Source: Neoarius graeffei (lineage: Eukaryota > Chordata > Actinopteri > Siluriformes > Ariidae). Taken from it: DNA of 64,000 nucleotides. Position numbers and translations under genes: made by a program. The notes beneath the pieces are model-generated. The model saw nothing but the letters and a program-made list of their open reading frames with translations, was not told the DNA's origin and did not search any database. Shown here one piece after another: positions 12,501 through 26,700 of the stretch (positions are counted from its first letter, which is position 1; each line of letters starts with the position of its first letter). The stretch spans positions 39,115,698-39,179,697 of the forward strand of contig NC_083577.1 in the NCBI RefSeq assembly GCF_027579695.1. The letters are read 5' to 3'.

Positions 12501-15500
12501 TCTGTCCAGAAAAGCACAGTCCTAGAAATAGCTAAAATACTGTGCAGAACTCTCAAACTTCCAGGCCTCTGGTAGAGGACTTGAGCTTGAGGTGAAAAAG
12601 TGCACCCAAAATAAGGGGCGAGTGGGGAATTTTTTTTTTTGATAAATATGTATCTGTCAATCCACCAGATTTTCATACCAGATGCTCAGATTATTTATTT
12701 TGAGTTATACCCGCTTCATTAAACTACAAAGGCTCTGTGTGCAGGAAATACAAACCAAAGTGAAATTGGACCAAGGGAAGTTACTGTAAATCTGACATGA
12801 AGTCATGTGAATTCAGCCCAAAATGGTCCATTTTCCAGGCACTGACTACAGATGATGCAGGACCTTGTGAATCCATCAGGAGACAATCTCGACTGTAGAT
12901 TATTAGTGAATTTCCCAGATTTGTTGAGCAACAGACCACAAAATGCTGCTCGGAAGGTCAAGAAAACACATGGTGAACTATCAGTGCCACCAAGCGAATG
13001 TTGTGCGAAAACTGTGCTTGCATGATTGATGCAACAGTTATTCCATGAAATCAAGTTGTACATGAGCTGATAGCTGACGAGCCGCGGTGCGCCGAGTTGG
13101 CTATAAGCCATGTATGACGAAATTGAGTGGAATAACTTTTATTCTGTCCACATTCACTGGATTTTGAGAAACATAGCATTTTTATTTTTTGCTAATTCAA
13201 TCCATAAAAAAAAAACTTTATACAAAATATCCAACAAAATAATTTTCGCTTAGAATTAGGGCTGTGCGATATATCGAATATACTCGATATATCGCCGAAA
13301 ATTCTGTGTGCGATACATAAAATTATTATATCGTAACTATCGAGTATTTTATGGTCATCTTCCAACTTGTGTTTGTTCCGTTTGTTTAAAACCTTTTCCG
13401 GTGGTTTTCTCCCTGTCCCTCAGGCAGTAACGTGAGAGGCTGCCTAAGGGTAAAAAAAACAATAATGTCACGCACTCGCCAACCAATCCCGGGCGACATC
13501 TCGGTGCTGAAAGGAACTTCCGGGAAGATTTTCTAGTTTCGGTTGTGTTGCCAGATTAGGCGGTTTACCACCCAATTGGGCAGTTTTAAGTACATTTTGG
13601 CGGGTTTTAAACATATTTTGGGCTGGAAAACATCAGCAGTATCTGGCAACACTGCTGGCGGGAAGATTTTCTGGTTTCGGTTTACAGCGCTGACTCAGTT
13701 CGTGCAATCGCTGTGTTGCATAGGCTACCATGTAAGCTCTGTCAATTACAGCGACAAATTAAAAATGGAAGTGGACGAATTGGTTCCTAAAAGAACTAGT
13801 AAGGGGTCAGTCATCTGGCATTTTTTGGATATTGCGAGGAGGACGTGGAACAGCAAATGCCAATTTGTAAAGTGTGCAAAAAACCCTGTCATCACGAAAA
13901 GCAGCAGCACGACAAATATCCATCACCTGAAAACTCATCCGGTACAGTATGAAGAGTCTCCTAAACTCCGAACTACTTGTCCATGAGCTAAACAAATGAC
14001 CATAGCGGCCTCGTTCTCCAAAGCCACCCCATATGAGAAAACGAGTCAGAGATGGAGAGCTATAACGGATGCAATCACGAACGTCATTGCCGAAGACATG
14101 ATCCCAATTAGTATAGTGGAAAAACCAGGCTTCCAAAAATTACTAAACACACTCGATCCCAAATATGAGTTGCCTGGTCGCAGACATTTTACAGAGAAGG
14201 CAATACCGGAATTATACACATCTGAGAGGCAGAGCCAGAAAACATTCAGTTCAAAAGTGTGCAAAGAGAAAAATTATGTTTTGCAGATCTCTCTCTTCTC
14301 TCTCTCAATCTCTCTCTCTCTATTGTGAATGTTCCAGTGGTTCTCAGTAGTCAGGTTAATAGCTTGGAGATCTATTTTTTTAAATAATTTAATGAATGAG
14401 CACTTTTCTTATTTAGGCTAAATGTCTTTCTCAGTGTTGAGCTTGCACTTTATTGATTCGAGCTCTGAGCAACTCTGTATTGTATTGCCCCTTTGTTGCA
14501 ATTTTCAAGATTGTTTTTGCAGTTTGTGCCACATCTTTGTTGAATAAAAATAGTCTTATTTCAGTTCAATTGTGATTAATCACTAACATGAAAATTTAAA
14601 ATGTGTTGTTGAAAACCACCTGTAAAGTTAACCAAGAATGTTATTTAATCTGCAGGGATTGTAATGAAAACAGTAAAGAATAAAAGTTAGATTTCATGGG
14701 GTCCTTTTAGTCGGGGAGCCAAAGTCCCAAAAATGGGTTGAACCTGACATGGCTTGTTATACTTTTTATTTGTGATTTTTTTGATAGTTTTATCCCTAAG
14801 GACAAATAATTGGAGGGTCTGCTCTGTCGGAAATATCGCGAAAAAAAATTGTGCCTATTTTAGTGTATGTACCCTTCATTTTTCGACGAAAAATTCTGAA
14901 AAATGAAAAATTGCCTGAAATCCTCAGTGGCTTGGGTAAGTTGTCAATAAATGCTTTCCAGGTGCAAAGGACACATATGTTGACAACATTCAGTGAAAAA
15001 ACAATTCTTAAACCCCACTTCTACATGATTTTAGCTCCATTTCATGCAAAAAAATTAGGCGTTTTTTCACTTTTTTGCAATATTTTCATCTTTACTTCAA
15101 TGGCAATCAACCTTTTCCCCAAGTTATGACATCAGACAATATGCCATTCTTTTTACCAAATAGTATACTGATTCCACAGAAAAAAACTATAAAAATCCAA
15201 CCAAAATCAATGGATCTGTGGTGATTTCACTTCTAGTTGGTGATCAACAGGCCCAGAAACTCAATAGAATTTTAGGCTACGCTCAACATTCCGAAAGGTA
15301 CACTGTGTACTTAACATGGTTTTAATGTCCACGTTACTAAACATCATAGCCTAGGGAGCTTTTAAATTTAAAAATAACTGTTCTCCCAATGGAAATAAAT
15401 AAAATTGAAATAAATAAATAAATAAATAAAATTCAACAAAAATACTTTATTATCTCACAATTTTATTGAGTCACTGACAACTTTAATAGAACAAAGTAAT

Positions 15501-17691
15501 TTAAAAGTAAACATGGGGTCCCTGCGCGGGTCCCTGTGAATTGGGATAATCAGGAGGGTGGCACACTGCAGATCCTTCCTGTCACCTGATGAGACAACAA
15601 ACAAGACTGACAGGGTGGGTCATACAGCAGTTGGATAAAAGATGCCCCCCTCCACATTGATGTACACACGTGTACACACACACACACACACACAGTCAAC
15701 TTACATGTCTCTTTCTTCAAGCGCAAGTTCAATACTTGAATATCTGTTGGGGTCCCCGGTGCAGAGGCATGCAATGCCACACCTCACATTTGCTCTTGCA
15801 CAGGAGCATCCTCGGGCACACATGCTCTTCTTGCAGTTGCAGTATTTGCTGAGTTTGAGTTCCGATGGTTTTGCCTCTTTCAGCATCATAACTGGCACCA
15901 ATTTGCTGTTTACAAGTTGCCTCCCAAACTCAGTAGCAGCTGGGTGGTTTGGCTGAACCAGGTGCGCCCACTTACACACAGCTAATTGATGAAGAGCATG
16001 GCAAAGGTGTAATAAGAAGGCATCTTCTGTTGGAGGAAGGCAACGCATGTCTCCTTTGATGTTAACAAAGAGATGGGCTCGCAGGGCATCCAATGTCCCA
16101 ACAAAGTCACTCCTGTCATAAAGAGACACCATATATTGACGTGCTGCTGTGATGACCTCTTCCTGAACATCTAGGCTTTCCTCAGGGTCACCGTACCTGC
16201 AGAGTGGCAGAAGGTCTGTCAGGTGTTTAATGGTAGTTGTGTAGGCCTGCTTTTTCCCCCTTCTGTAAAGATAGCTCACTGTGTCACATCCAGTAAGTAT
16301 GTATGTGCTGAGGAGAATGGATGTAAATTCTGCAGGTGCAGTGTCATACTTCCCTGCCAGAGCTTCTGTCATGGCATGAACAGGTAGGAAGTTGTCATTC
16401 ATCTTCACCCACAGCTCCTGCAGCCCAATCATGTGTCTGATGTAGTAGATGCACATCATGATCACATCTGTGTCAGTTGCAACTACCACAGCCCATTTGT
16501 GGTGCATAATGAGTACCGAATATGCAATGTGAGCAAACATTCTAGTATCTGCCTCCTCATGTTTTTCACAGGAAAGTTCTGGAAGCTCAATCTGACAATT
16601 TGCTGACAAGAGCACAGTGCGACCAGGATCACAAAAGACTCCACCAAGAATAAGTGTGCACCCTGCAGGAAGTGACTTGTTCTGAGCAGTCCATGCTTCC
16701 CCCAGGTAGTTCAACAGATTAGCTTTATTCCGTGGATTGTGAATGAAGCCTTTCCATTCAGGTACAGGGAGTGTGTCATGCGGCTTATACTCCTTCATTT
16801 TGCTGGGGCAGGTCTTCATCCTCTTCTCTCGCTCCTCACCTTTCAGACTTTCAGCTGGAGAGAAATCATACTGTATCTATCACCAACAAAGTGGATGCAG
16901 TCACACTGGTCTGGGAGCATTCCAAGTAGCTGCCTCAGATAATTCCCTTGCAGTTCATAGAAGGTGCTGCTCCCAAGATGCTGGTAACGTTGAATGAATG
17001 CCATGGCATCAACTACCATTACAACAGGCTTGTCAGACGGTGGTAGTGTGTCCACTTCCCCCCATGAGCTGCCAAGGTCAGTCTTATTGCAGCCAGGTAG
17101 TCTGCCTTGTTTCCTTTGCGCATACCATACCTTTGGTCAAGGAATGGATCTGGCTCAAACAGGGAGGCAGGGCAACTTGTCCATTCATGGCTAAACACTT
17201 CCACCTTCCTGTCTTCCTCTAAGTCATGAACAAAGTACAGGTTCCTCATAACTGCACTCTCCTCCTCATAGACCTGTTTGGTTTTGAATGCCATGGACAT
17301 GGACTTCTTCGGTTTTGCTGCAAAGGTTGAAAGTTTAATGTGGGCTACTTTCTCACTGTCTGTTCTTCTTGCTGCAGCCAATGCCTCCAGTCAATCTACC
17401 AAACCAGTAATTAGGTATAGCTGTAATAGCATTAGCTAATAAGCTTGCTAACTAACAGATGCAACTTGGTAGCTCAGATATTGATGATATGTGTACAAAA
17501 TAGTAGAATGTAAATTCTAAATAAACACCCTTAAATTAGATTTAATTACACACAGATGATATAAGTTTCATGACATTTAAGCCATAGCCATAGAGAAAGT
17601 AAGGCAAAACATAAACTTACCTCAGATAAATGGGTGCCGTGGGGGGTGTCACCGGGGTGCAAATCATTGTAGGATCCCCAAATTGCTCGTT

Positions 17692-17732
<41 letters not shown>

Positions 17733-20700
17733 ATGTGTATCATATTGCTAAGTATTCAGTGTGCCTTTCAGAATTTTGATTGTAGCCTGAAATTCTATTG
17801 AGTTTCTGGGCCTGTTGATCACCAACTAGAAGTGAAATCACCACAGATCCATTGATTTTGGTTGGATTTTTATAGTTTTTTATGTGGAATCAGTATACTG
17901 TTTGGTAAAAAGAATGGTATATTGTCTGATGTCATAACTTGGGGAAAAGGTTGATTGCCAATGAAGTAAAGATGAAAATATTGCAAAAAAGTGAAAAAAT
18001 GCCTAATTTTTTTGCATTAAATGGAGCCAAAATCATGTAGAAATGTGGTTTAAGAATTATTTTTTCACTGAATGTTGTCAACATATGTGTCCTTTGCACC
18101 TGGAAAGCATTTATTGACAACTTACCCAAGCCACTGAAGATTTCAGGTAATTTTTCATTTTTCAGAATTTTTTGTCGAAAAATGAACGGTACATACACTA
18201 AAATAGGCACAATTTTTTTTCGCGATATTTCCGACAGAGCAGACCCTCCAATTATTTGTCCTTAGGGATAAAACTATCAAATAAATCACAAATAAAAAGT
18301 ATAACAAGCCATGTCAGGTTCAACCCATTTTAAAGGGTTTTTGAGACTTTGGCTCCCCGACTATTTAGAGGAGATTTAAATATATCGAGATATATATCGT
18401 ATATCGTGAAATGGAGAAAATGTATCGGGATATTCATTTTTTCCCATATCGCACAGCCCTACTTAGAATGTAAACAAATCAGCAAAATGACAGAAGGAAT
18501 TTGTGAAAAATGCTAATAATAATAATTTTTGAAAAATAAAAAAAAAAGATACATTCTTACCATCAAATACTTTTATTCCATATTTTGGGGGGGTTTTGGG
18601 GTGGGGGGGTTATTTTTGAATAGAGTTTTTATTTTGTTCTCATCTGATTCAGTAACACGGTCCACCATTTTCATCTTCTTCTTTTGGTTTTTTTGGCAGT
18701 TGGCAAGCCAACTTAAAGGTGTGTTACCGCCGCCAACTGGGCTGGAGTGTGAAACAGGAGACATTGGGGGAGAAACTATATTATTTTATCTATTTCTGTT
18801 TCTTTTAAATACTTGATAACAAACTGATATGTCTAACCTGATGCGCTCCACCAGTTTGTTTTTCTCTACTCATGGTATATGAGCTGATATCCTCGTAGTA
18901 GAGTAGCCAGTCAGAGCGTGAGATTGCTCATATCCAGTGAATGTGGATAGAAAATATCCACATTCAGGAATGTCTAATATTGTGTAGGACCCTTTGTCCT
19001 GCCAAAACCTCTGAAGGTGTGCTGTGGTATCTGGCACCAAGATGTTAGTAGCAGCTCCTTTAAATACTGCAAGTTGTGAGGTGGGACTCCATGGATCAGA
19101 CTTGTTTGTCCAGTCCATCCCACAGATGCTCAATTGGCTTGAGAGCTGGGGAATTTCAAGGCCAAGTCAACACCTAGAACTCTTTGTCATGTTCCTCAAA
19201 CCATTCCTGAACAATGTTTGCAGTGTGGCAGGGTGGATTATCCTGCTGAAAGAGGCCACTGATATTAAGCAATACCATTACCATGAAGTGGTGTACTTGG
19301 TCTGCAACAATGTTTAGGTAGGCTGTATATATCAAAGTTACATTCACATGAATACCAGATCCCAAGGTTTCCCAGCAGAATATTTATATTGCCTCAACCA
19401 GCTTGCCTTCTTCCCATAGTGCACCCTGGTGTCATCTCTTCCCCAGGTAAACACCACACACACACACACACACAGCTGTCCACACGACGTAAAAGAAAAC
19501 ATGATTCATCAGACCAAACCTGTTAGGGTTTTGCTGGGATTCGAACCTGGTTCACTGGTGTGATAATCCAACAAACCCCCACTAGGCCACCAGGGGGATG
19601 ACTCAAGTGCAGAGGCATGAGGCAGAAGTAGAAAAGTATCAAAAAGTTTATTTACAAAATATATACAATCCAAGGGAAAAAACAAAAAGAATAATCCAAA
19701 GCTCAGAAGATATACAAAAATAAAAATATCCCAAGGTTCAATGTCCAAAATCCAACTAAGAAAAGAAGAGGCAAAAACTCAAACGCTCAGAAGATTAAAA
19801 GGTCAAAACAAAATCCACAAAGTCCAAAAGAAAGAAGCAAAAACCAAGAATACAAAGACACAGGCAAGGTACATGGGACAGAGGGAACTAGGACTAACAG
19901 CATAGCATAGGAAAAAGACTCCGTGACAAGGGAACAAACAGAGGGGTATTTATACACACAATAAATTGAACACAGGTGACACTAATGAAGACAAAACAGG
20001 CAATAAAGACAAACACAAAACACAGGAACAGTGGCGGCCTCTAGAGGCCAAAACAAACATGACAAGAAAGATAACAGTGGCCTCTAGAGGCCAAAAAAGT
20101 CCCAGTCCTAACAGGACCCCCCCCCCCAGGAGCATCTCCTGACGTTCCCAGGGCGATCCGGACGGGCCGAATGGAAGTCCCGGCATAGACCTTTATCTAG
20201 AATGTCCCAGGCGGGGACCCAACAGCGTTCCTCAGGGCCATAGCCCTCCCAATCTACTAGATATTGAAGCCCGTCGTGGACCCGGTGGGAGTCAAGCAGG
20301 CGATGCACGGTGAACACAGTCTGACCCTGGAAGATGTGGGGGGGTGGGGGGTTCCTAGGGGCAGGGGCATACGTGGACGTCAGTACGGGCCACAACAGGG
20401 AAACATGGAATGTGGGGTTGATCCTCAGAGTCCGGGGCAACTGGAGCCGGTAGGCCACAGGGCTCACCCTGCGCACCACCTTGAAGGGGCCAATGTAGCG
20501 AGGAGCAAGCTTGTGGTTCTCCACCCACAGCGGAAGGTCCTTAGTGGACAGCCAAACCTGCTGCCCAGGGCGGAAAGCGTGGGCAGGTCTTCTGTGGCGG
20601 TTGGCCTGAGTCTGGTTGGTTCTGGAGGTCTGGATGAGGGTCTTCCTGACCTTGCTCCAGGTCTTGTGACACCGTCTCACATATTGGTTGACCGAGGGCA

Positions 20701-23700
20701 CCCCTGCGTCCTCCTCCTGGTCCGGGAACAGAGGTGGCTGGAACCCGAATTGGCACTGGAATGGCGACAGCTTGGTGGCCGATGACTGCAGGGTGTTGTG
20801 GGCATACTCTGCCCATGGCAGCCAGGTGCTCCACGATGTCGGGTTATCCATAGCCAGGCCTCGCAGGGTGGTTTCCAGGTCCTGGTTGAGCCTCTCCGTC
20901 TGGCCATTGGACTGTGGGTGAAACCCAGAGGAGAGGCTGGCAGTGGCTCCGATGACCTTGCAGAACCCGTGCCACACTCGGGAGGAGAACTGGGGCCCTC
21001 GGTCTGAGATGATGTCCTGCGGGAGACCAAAGACTCGGAAGACATGAGTGAATAATAGTTTAGCAGTTTCAAGAGCAGAAGGGAGCTTGCACAGTGGTAA
21101 AAAGCAGCAGGCCTTGGAGAATCTGTCAACTATGACCAATATGACAGTGCTACCTTGTGACTCAGGGAGACCTGTGATGAAGTCGACTGCCACGTGGGAC
21201 CAGGGAGACTGGGGAATGGTCAGAGGATGCAGGAGACCCTGGGGACGCTGTTGCGGGTTCTTGGTTCTGGTGCAGACCTCACAGGACAGGACAAATGACC
21301 TTACTTCCTTCTCCATGTTAGGCCACCAGAAGCGTCTTTTCAGGAAGTCCAGGGTCCTCCGAGCTCCCGGGTGGGCGGTGAGAGGGGAAGAGTGACCCCA
21401 CTGGAGAACCTTGGCCCGGGCTTGATGTGGAACGTACAAGAGGCCCGGTGGCCCTGTCCCAGGACCGGGGTCCTGGCGTTGGGCTCGTCAGACGGCCTCC
21501 TCAATACCCCAGCGGACAGGGGCCAAAATCCGGGACACAGGGATAATAGGCCCGACTTCACTCTCCCTGTTAGTGGCAGAGAACAGCCTGGACAGTGCGT
21601 CAGGTTTGATGTTCTTGGAGCCGGGGCGGTACGAGAGGGTGAAGTCAAACCGACTGAAAAACAGGGCCCACCTAGCCTGTCGTGGGTTCAGTCTCTTGGC
21701 TTGCTGGAGGTACTCCAGGTTCTTGTGGTCCGTCCAAACAAGGAATGGATGTTGCACTCCCTCCAGCCAGTGCCTCCACTCCTCAAGGGCCAGTTTGACC
21801 GCTAGCGGTTCTCGATCCCCCACATCATACCGGGACTCCGCAGGACTCAGGCGGTGGGAGAAGTAAGCGCAGGGGTGCAGCTTTCCTTCCGAACGTTGAG
21901 AGAGCACCGCGCCGACCCCACTGTCCGAGGCGTCCACCTCCACGATGAATGGTTGGGAGGTGTCTGGAAGGACCAGAATGGGTGCCATGCAGAAGCAGTG
22001 CTTGAGGTCTTTGAACGCCTTTTCTGCCTGAGGAGACCAGACATAAGATCCACCTGTCCCTTTGGTGAGGTCCGACATGGGTGCTGCTACAGAACTAAAG
22101 TTCCTGATAAACTTGCGGTAGAAGTTAGCAAATCCTAAGAGCCACTGAACCTCTTTGACGGACTTGGGAGTGGGCCAGTCCCGGACGGCCAGGGTCTTGG
22201 CTGGGTCCATTTGGAGTTGGCCTGTCCGTACAATAAAACCCAGAAAGGAGACCTCGGGAACATGAAATTCGCATTTCTGGGCCTTGGCGAACAGATTGTT
22301 CTGTAGCAGCCTCTGGAGAACCTGGCGGACATGGTGGCAGTGCTCCTGCACAGTCTTGGAAAAGATAAGGATGTCGTCGAGGTAGACAAAAACGTACAGG
22401 TTAATCATGTCCCTCAAGACGTCGTTGATTAGGGCCTGAAAAACAGCTGGTGTGTTGGTGAGTCCGAAGGGCATCACCTGGTATTCGTAGTACCCAGACG
22501 GGGTGTTAAAGGCAGTCTTCCACTCGTCTCCCTGTCAGATACGGATGAGGTGGTATGCGTTCCGTAGGTCCAACTTGGTGAAGACGGTGGTGCCTTGGAG
22601 CAGGTCGAATGCTGTGGACATCAGCGGAAAGGGATATTGGTTGTGCACAGTGATCTTGTTCAGGCCCCTGTAGTCAATACATGGTCGGAGCCCCCCATCC
22701 TTCTTGCCAACAAAGAAGAAGCCGGCACCAGCAGGTGAGGTGGAGGGTCGAATGAACCCAGAGACCAGGGCGTCTTTGAGGTATTCCTCCATGGCCTTGT
22801 GTTCTGGCTGAGAGAGGGAAAACAGTCTGCCACGAGGAGGGGTAGTCCCAGGGAGCAAGTCGATGGCACAGTCGTAGGCCCGGTGCGAAGGAAGAATGGC
22901 AGCCCTGCTTTTGCTGAATACCTCCTTCAAATCCTAGTACTCTGTGGGAACTTGAGATAGCTCAGTGAGATCAGGGGGCTCGGCAGGAGACACAGGAGAG
23001 CTAGAGAGCAGACAAGAGGCATGGGACGCAGGGCCCCATTCCACAACCTGGCTTGTTACCCAGTCTATGCGAGGGTTGTGGCGGGTAAGCCAAGGAAGGC
23101 CTAGAATCACTGGGAACTCTGGTGAAGGAATCAGGTGCAGGGATATTTCTTCCTTGTGACCTTGAGACTGGAGGAAGACTGGAGAAGTAACTTGGGTGAC
23201 TCTTCCATCACCTAATGCTTGGCCATCGAGGGCAGACACAGACAGTGGGACTTCAAGAGGTGCAGTCGGGACATTGACGCTTTGGGCGAAGTGGATATCC
23301 ATAAAGTTTCCAGCCGCCCCTGAGTCTAACAAGGCTTGACAAGAGTGGACGGACTCACCCCAGGAGATGGAGACCGGGATGTAGATTCCTTGGCCAGGGA
23401 GTCCGGGAGAGAGGATAGGCCCCATCACAACCCTCCCTCGGCTGGACGGGGTGGTCCTTTTCCCAAGAGCTCGGGACATGATGCTCGGAAGTGACCAGGC
23501 TTGCCACAGTAGATGCAGCACTTGTCCCTCCTTCTGCGCTCCCTCTCGGCTACGGAGAGACAAGTACGGCCAACTTGCATGGGCTCTGGACAGTCACTGG
23601 AGGAGGTAGACGGGCTCCATGTAGAGGCAGTGAGGCCGGGGAGACTCAGGACTTGGCGGCGTTCTCTAATCCTGTTGTCCAGATGAATAGCATGTGAGAT

Positions 23701-26700
23701 CAGAGTTTCGAGGTCACTTGGGCATCCAATAGAGGCCAGGCCGTCTTTGATGGGGTCAGACAAACCATGGTGAAAGGCTGAAACCAGGGCAACCTCATTC
23801 CATCCACTGACTGCTGCGAGCATCCAGAACGATATGGTGTAGTCTGCGATGCTTCCTCCTTGCCGGATGGACATGAGCTTTCTGGCTGCGTCGGTACTGA
23901 TGTCAGTCTGGTCAAAGAACCGAAGCATCTCTTCAGTAAACAGTTCAAAATCAGAGCACTCGGGTCCTCATCTCTGCCAGATAGCTGTTGCCCAAGCTCG
24001 TGCCTTACCAGCTAACAAGGTTATCACAAAGGCAATCTTGCAGCGATCCGTAGTGTAGGTGGTAGGCTGAAGCTCAAAGGTGAGTTGGCACTGGGTAAGG
24101 AACTCCCGGCACTCACCGTGCTTGCCGTCATACCTCTGTGGTGCAGGAAGGCTGGGTTCACGAGGTGAAGGAGACAGTGTGGCGGGAGGCACTGGAGCAG
24201 GAGCTGGATCAGGATGAGATGCAGGCAGAGGTGTCAGCTGTGCCAGGGTTTTCCCAATTTGCTAAAGCAGTACCTCGTGGCGAGCAAGCGCCTCACGTTG
24301 GCTTGTGAGCGTCCATGGTCGCTCCGAAGCATGTCAAAGCTGCCATAATTCCCTGAAGGTTGGCCGGGTAGACAGTTGAAACAGCCTCTGCTGAGTCGGT
24401 CATGACGGAGTCTTTCTGTTAGGGTTTTGCTGGGATTCGAACCTGGTTAGCTGGTGTGATAATCCAGCAAACCCCCACTAGGCCACCAGGGGGATGACTC
24501 AAGTGCAGAGGCGTGAGGCGGAAGTAGAAAAGTAACAAAAAGTTTATTTACAAAATATATACAATCCAAGGGAAAAAACAAAAAGAATAATCCAAAGCTC
24601 AGAAGATATACAAAAATAAAAATATCCCAAGGTTCAATGTCCAAAATCCAACTAAGAAAAGAAGAGGCAAAAACTCAAATGCTCAGAAGATTAAAAGGTC
24701 AAAACAAAATCCACAAAGTCCAAAAGAAAGAAGCAAAAACCAAGAATACAAAGACACAGGCAAGGTACATGGGACAGAGGGAACTAGCACTAACAGCATA
24801 GCATAGGAAAAAGACTCCGTGACAAGGGAACAAACAGAGGGGTATTTATACACACAATAAATTGAACACAGGTGACACTAATGAAGACAAAACAGGCAAT
24901 AAAGACAAACACAAAACACAGGAACAGTGGCGGCCTCTAGAGGCCAAAACAAACATGACAAGAAAGATAACAGCGGCCTCTAGAGGCCAAAACAGTCCCA
25001 GTCCTAACAAAACCACCTTCTTCCATTCCTCAATTGTCCAGTTCTGATGATCACATGCCCAATGTTGGTGCTTTTGGCAGTGGACAGGGGTCAGCATGTT
25101 CACTCTGACCAGTCTGGAGCTACATAGCTGCATATACAGCAAGCTGCAATGCACTGTGTATACTGACATGTTTCTATCATAGCCAGCATTAACTTTTCAG
25201 CAATTTGTGCTACAGTAGCTCTTCTGTGGGATTGGAGCAGATGGGCTTGCCTTTGCTCCCCATGAGAATCAATGAGCCTTGAACGCTATGACCCTGTCGC
25301 TGGTTCACCATTTGTCCTTCCTTGAACCACTGAAGGTACTAACCATGACATACTGGGAACATCCTACAAGACCTGCTGTTTTGGAGATGCTCTGACCCAA
25401 TCGTCTATCCATCATAATTTGGCCCTTGTCAAAGTCACTCAGATCCTTACGCTTGCTCATTTTACCTGCTTCAAACACTTCAACTTCAAGAACTAACTGT
25501 TCACTTGCTGCCTAATATATCCCACCCTTGCCAGGTGCCATTGTAATGGGAAAATCATATACACACCTGCGTAGGTTCCAGATGATGATGCGGGTCCCAC
25601 TTGATTTGGTGCACAACCCATCAATGACACTGAACTCAGACAGCAGTTCTTCCTTGGTATTAAACAGAGAATGTGTCAGGATCGCATGAAGACACTCATC
25701 ATAGTCTGGTGCAGCACTGAGTGAACAGTAAGGTTAAGGACCAAACTGCACAGAGGAACATTTATTTAACTTTCTGTGTCACTAACAAGCGCTGGCCCCC
25801 AACTTAAAAATAAATAAATAAATAAACAAAAAATAAAAATCCCTCACCCTTATAAGTACATAAAGTATTTTTTCCTTCATACACTGATTGTATTACTAAC
25901 CTCATTTCCAGAAAAATTGGGATATTTTCCAAAATGCAATAAAACAAAAATCTCTGATTTGTTAATTCACATGAACCTTTATTTAACTGACAAAAGTACA
26001 AAGAAAAGCTTTTCAATCATTTTATTGACCAACTTAAAGGTTCTGACTGCAAAGTTGAATTCTGGGCAAAATGTTCTATGTCTATAGCTATTGGAGTTTC
26101 AAGATGTTGCAATGTTGCACATACCATGTACCCTACGTGTCACTGTTTTGCTGAGATAAAATGTGTCCTGCATTTTACGATTCCGAAAGTTGCCAAAGCA
26201 AGTGAGCAGCAATATCAGGTGACCACCATGGGGTGTGTTTGACCTACTTTGAACCAAAACAAGTTGACATGGGCAAACACGGCAGACTCCACTCTCCTGT
26301 AAGCTAAAAGCCAGTGGAAAAGAACAGGAAAGCCTGCCAAATGAGTGCAATTGCAAGATAGAGCAAGGTTATATGATATGATGTCATTTTCCTGGACAGG
26401 TAACGAAATCATTCTAGCTAGTGCTTAGCTATCTTAGCCTTAGAATGCATGGGCTCAATTCCACGGTCGTGAGCATAGAGTTATAAGGGCCTTTCATGTC
26501 ACATCATCAGAACTGCAGATTTGTTTATCCAGCCAAGCTTTGTGTTTGACAATGACCAGCACAAATTTACGCGAGTGATTCTAAGCCCAATTCAGTACTT
26601 CTACAGATAAACTTGTAGAAGTTAAATCGAAAAGAACAATGCCAGAGACCTGTAGTGCTTTTGGATGTAATATCAGATGTGGAAATAAGTCTGGTTTAAC

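Larger units (their letters stand above)
13257..18461 (+). mobile_element. hAT element split by an Academ-like insertion
   Basis: Perfect 15-bp inverted ends TAGGGCTGTGCGATA, flanked by the 8-bp duplication CTTAGAAT (13249-13256 and 18462-18469), diagnostic for hAT. hAT sequence covers 13257-14707 and 18364-18461; the middle is a later insertion. The left part encodes a BED finger but no complete transposase, so it is non-autonomous. Confidence 0.9.
19521..25009 (-). mobile_element. Chromovirus-type Ty3/gypsy LTR retrotransposon, structurally complete
   Basis: Two 593-bp LTRs (19521-20113 and 24417-25009), starting TGTTAGG and ending CTAACA on the plus strand, flanked by the 5-bp duplication AAACC (19516-19520 and 25010-25014). 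I counted about ten differences between the LTRs, so insertion is fairly recent. Minus-strand order: gag (zinc knuckle), protease, RT, RNase H, integrase with C-terminal chromodomain. A G-rich polypurine tract precedes the 3' LTR near 20115-20125. Its layout fits the Tf1/sushi group. Broken by point stops. Confidence 0.93.
18866..25560 (-). mobile_element. Decayed Tc1-like element interrupted by a chromovirus
   Basis: Left part 18866-19520 encodes on the minus strand HIHV-type remnants: [32 protein letters not shown] (second Asp), and near 19130 the region after the last Glu. Right part 25010-25560 encodes the N-terminus: [20 protein letters not shown] and further degraded HTH. The junction AAACC is duplicated around the LTR element. 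Many stops; not functional. Confidence 0.75.

Noticed and set aside
14851..18210. Matching 92-residue open frames at 14851-15129 (plus) and 17932-18210 (minus)
   Set aside because: They are mirror copies lying in the long inverted repeats of the Academ-like element, not genes.
20264..21395. Long plus-strand open frames at 20264-20785 and 21048-21395
   Set aside because: Shadows of the GC-rich integrase gene on the opposite strand.
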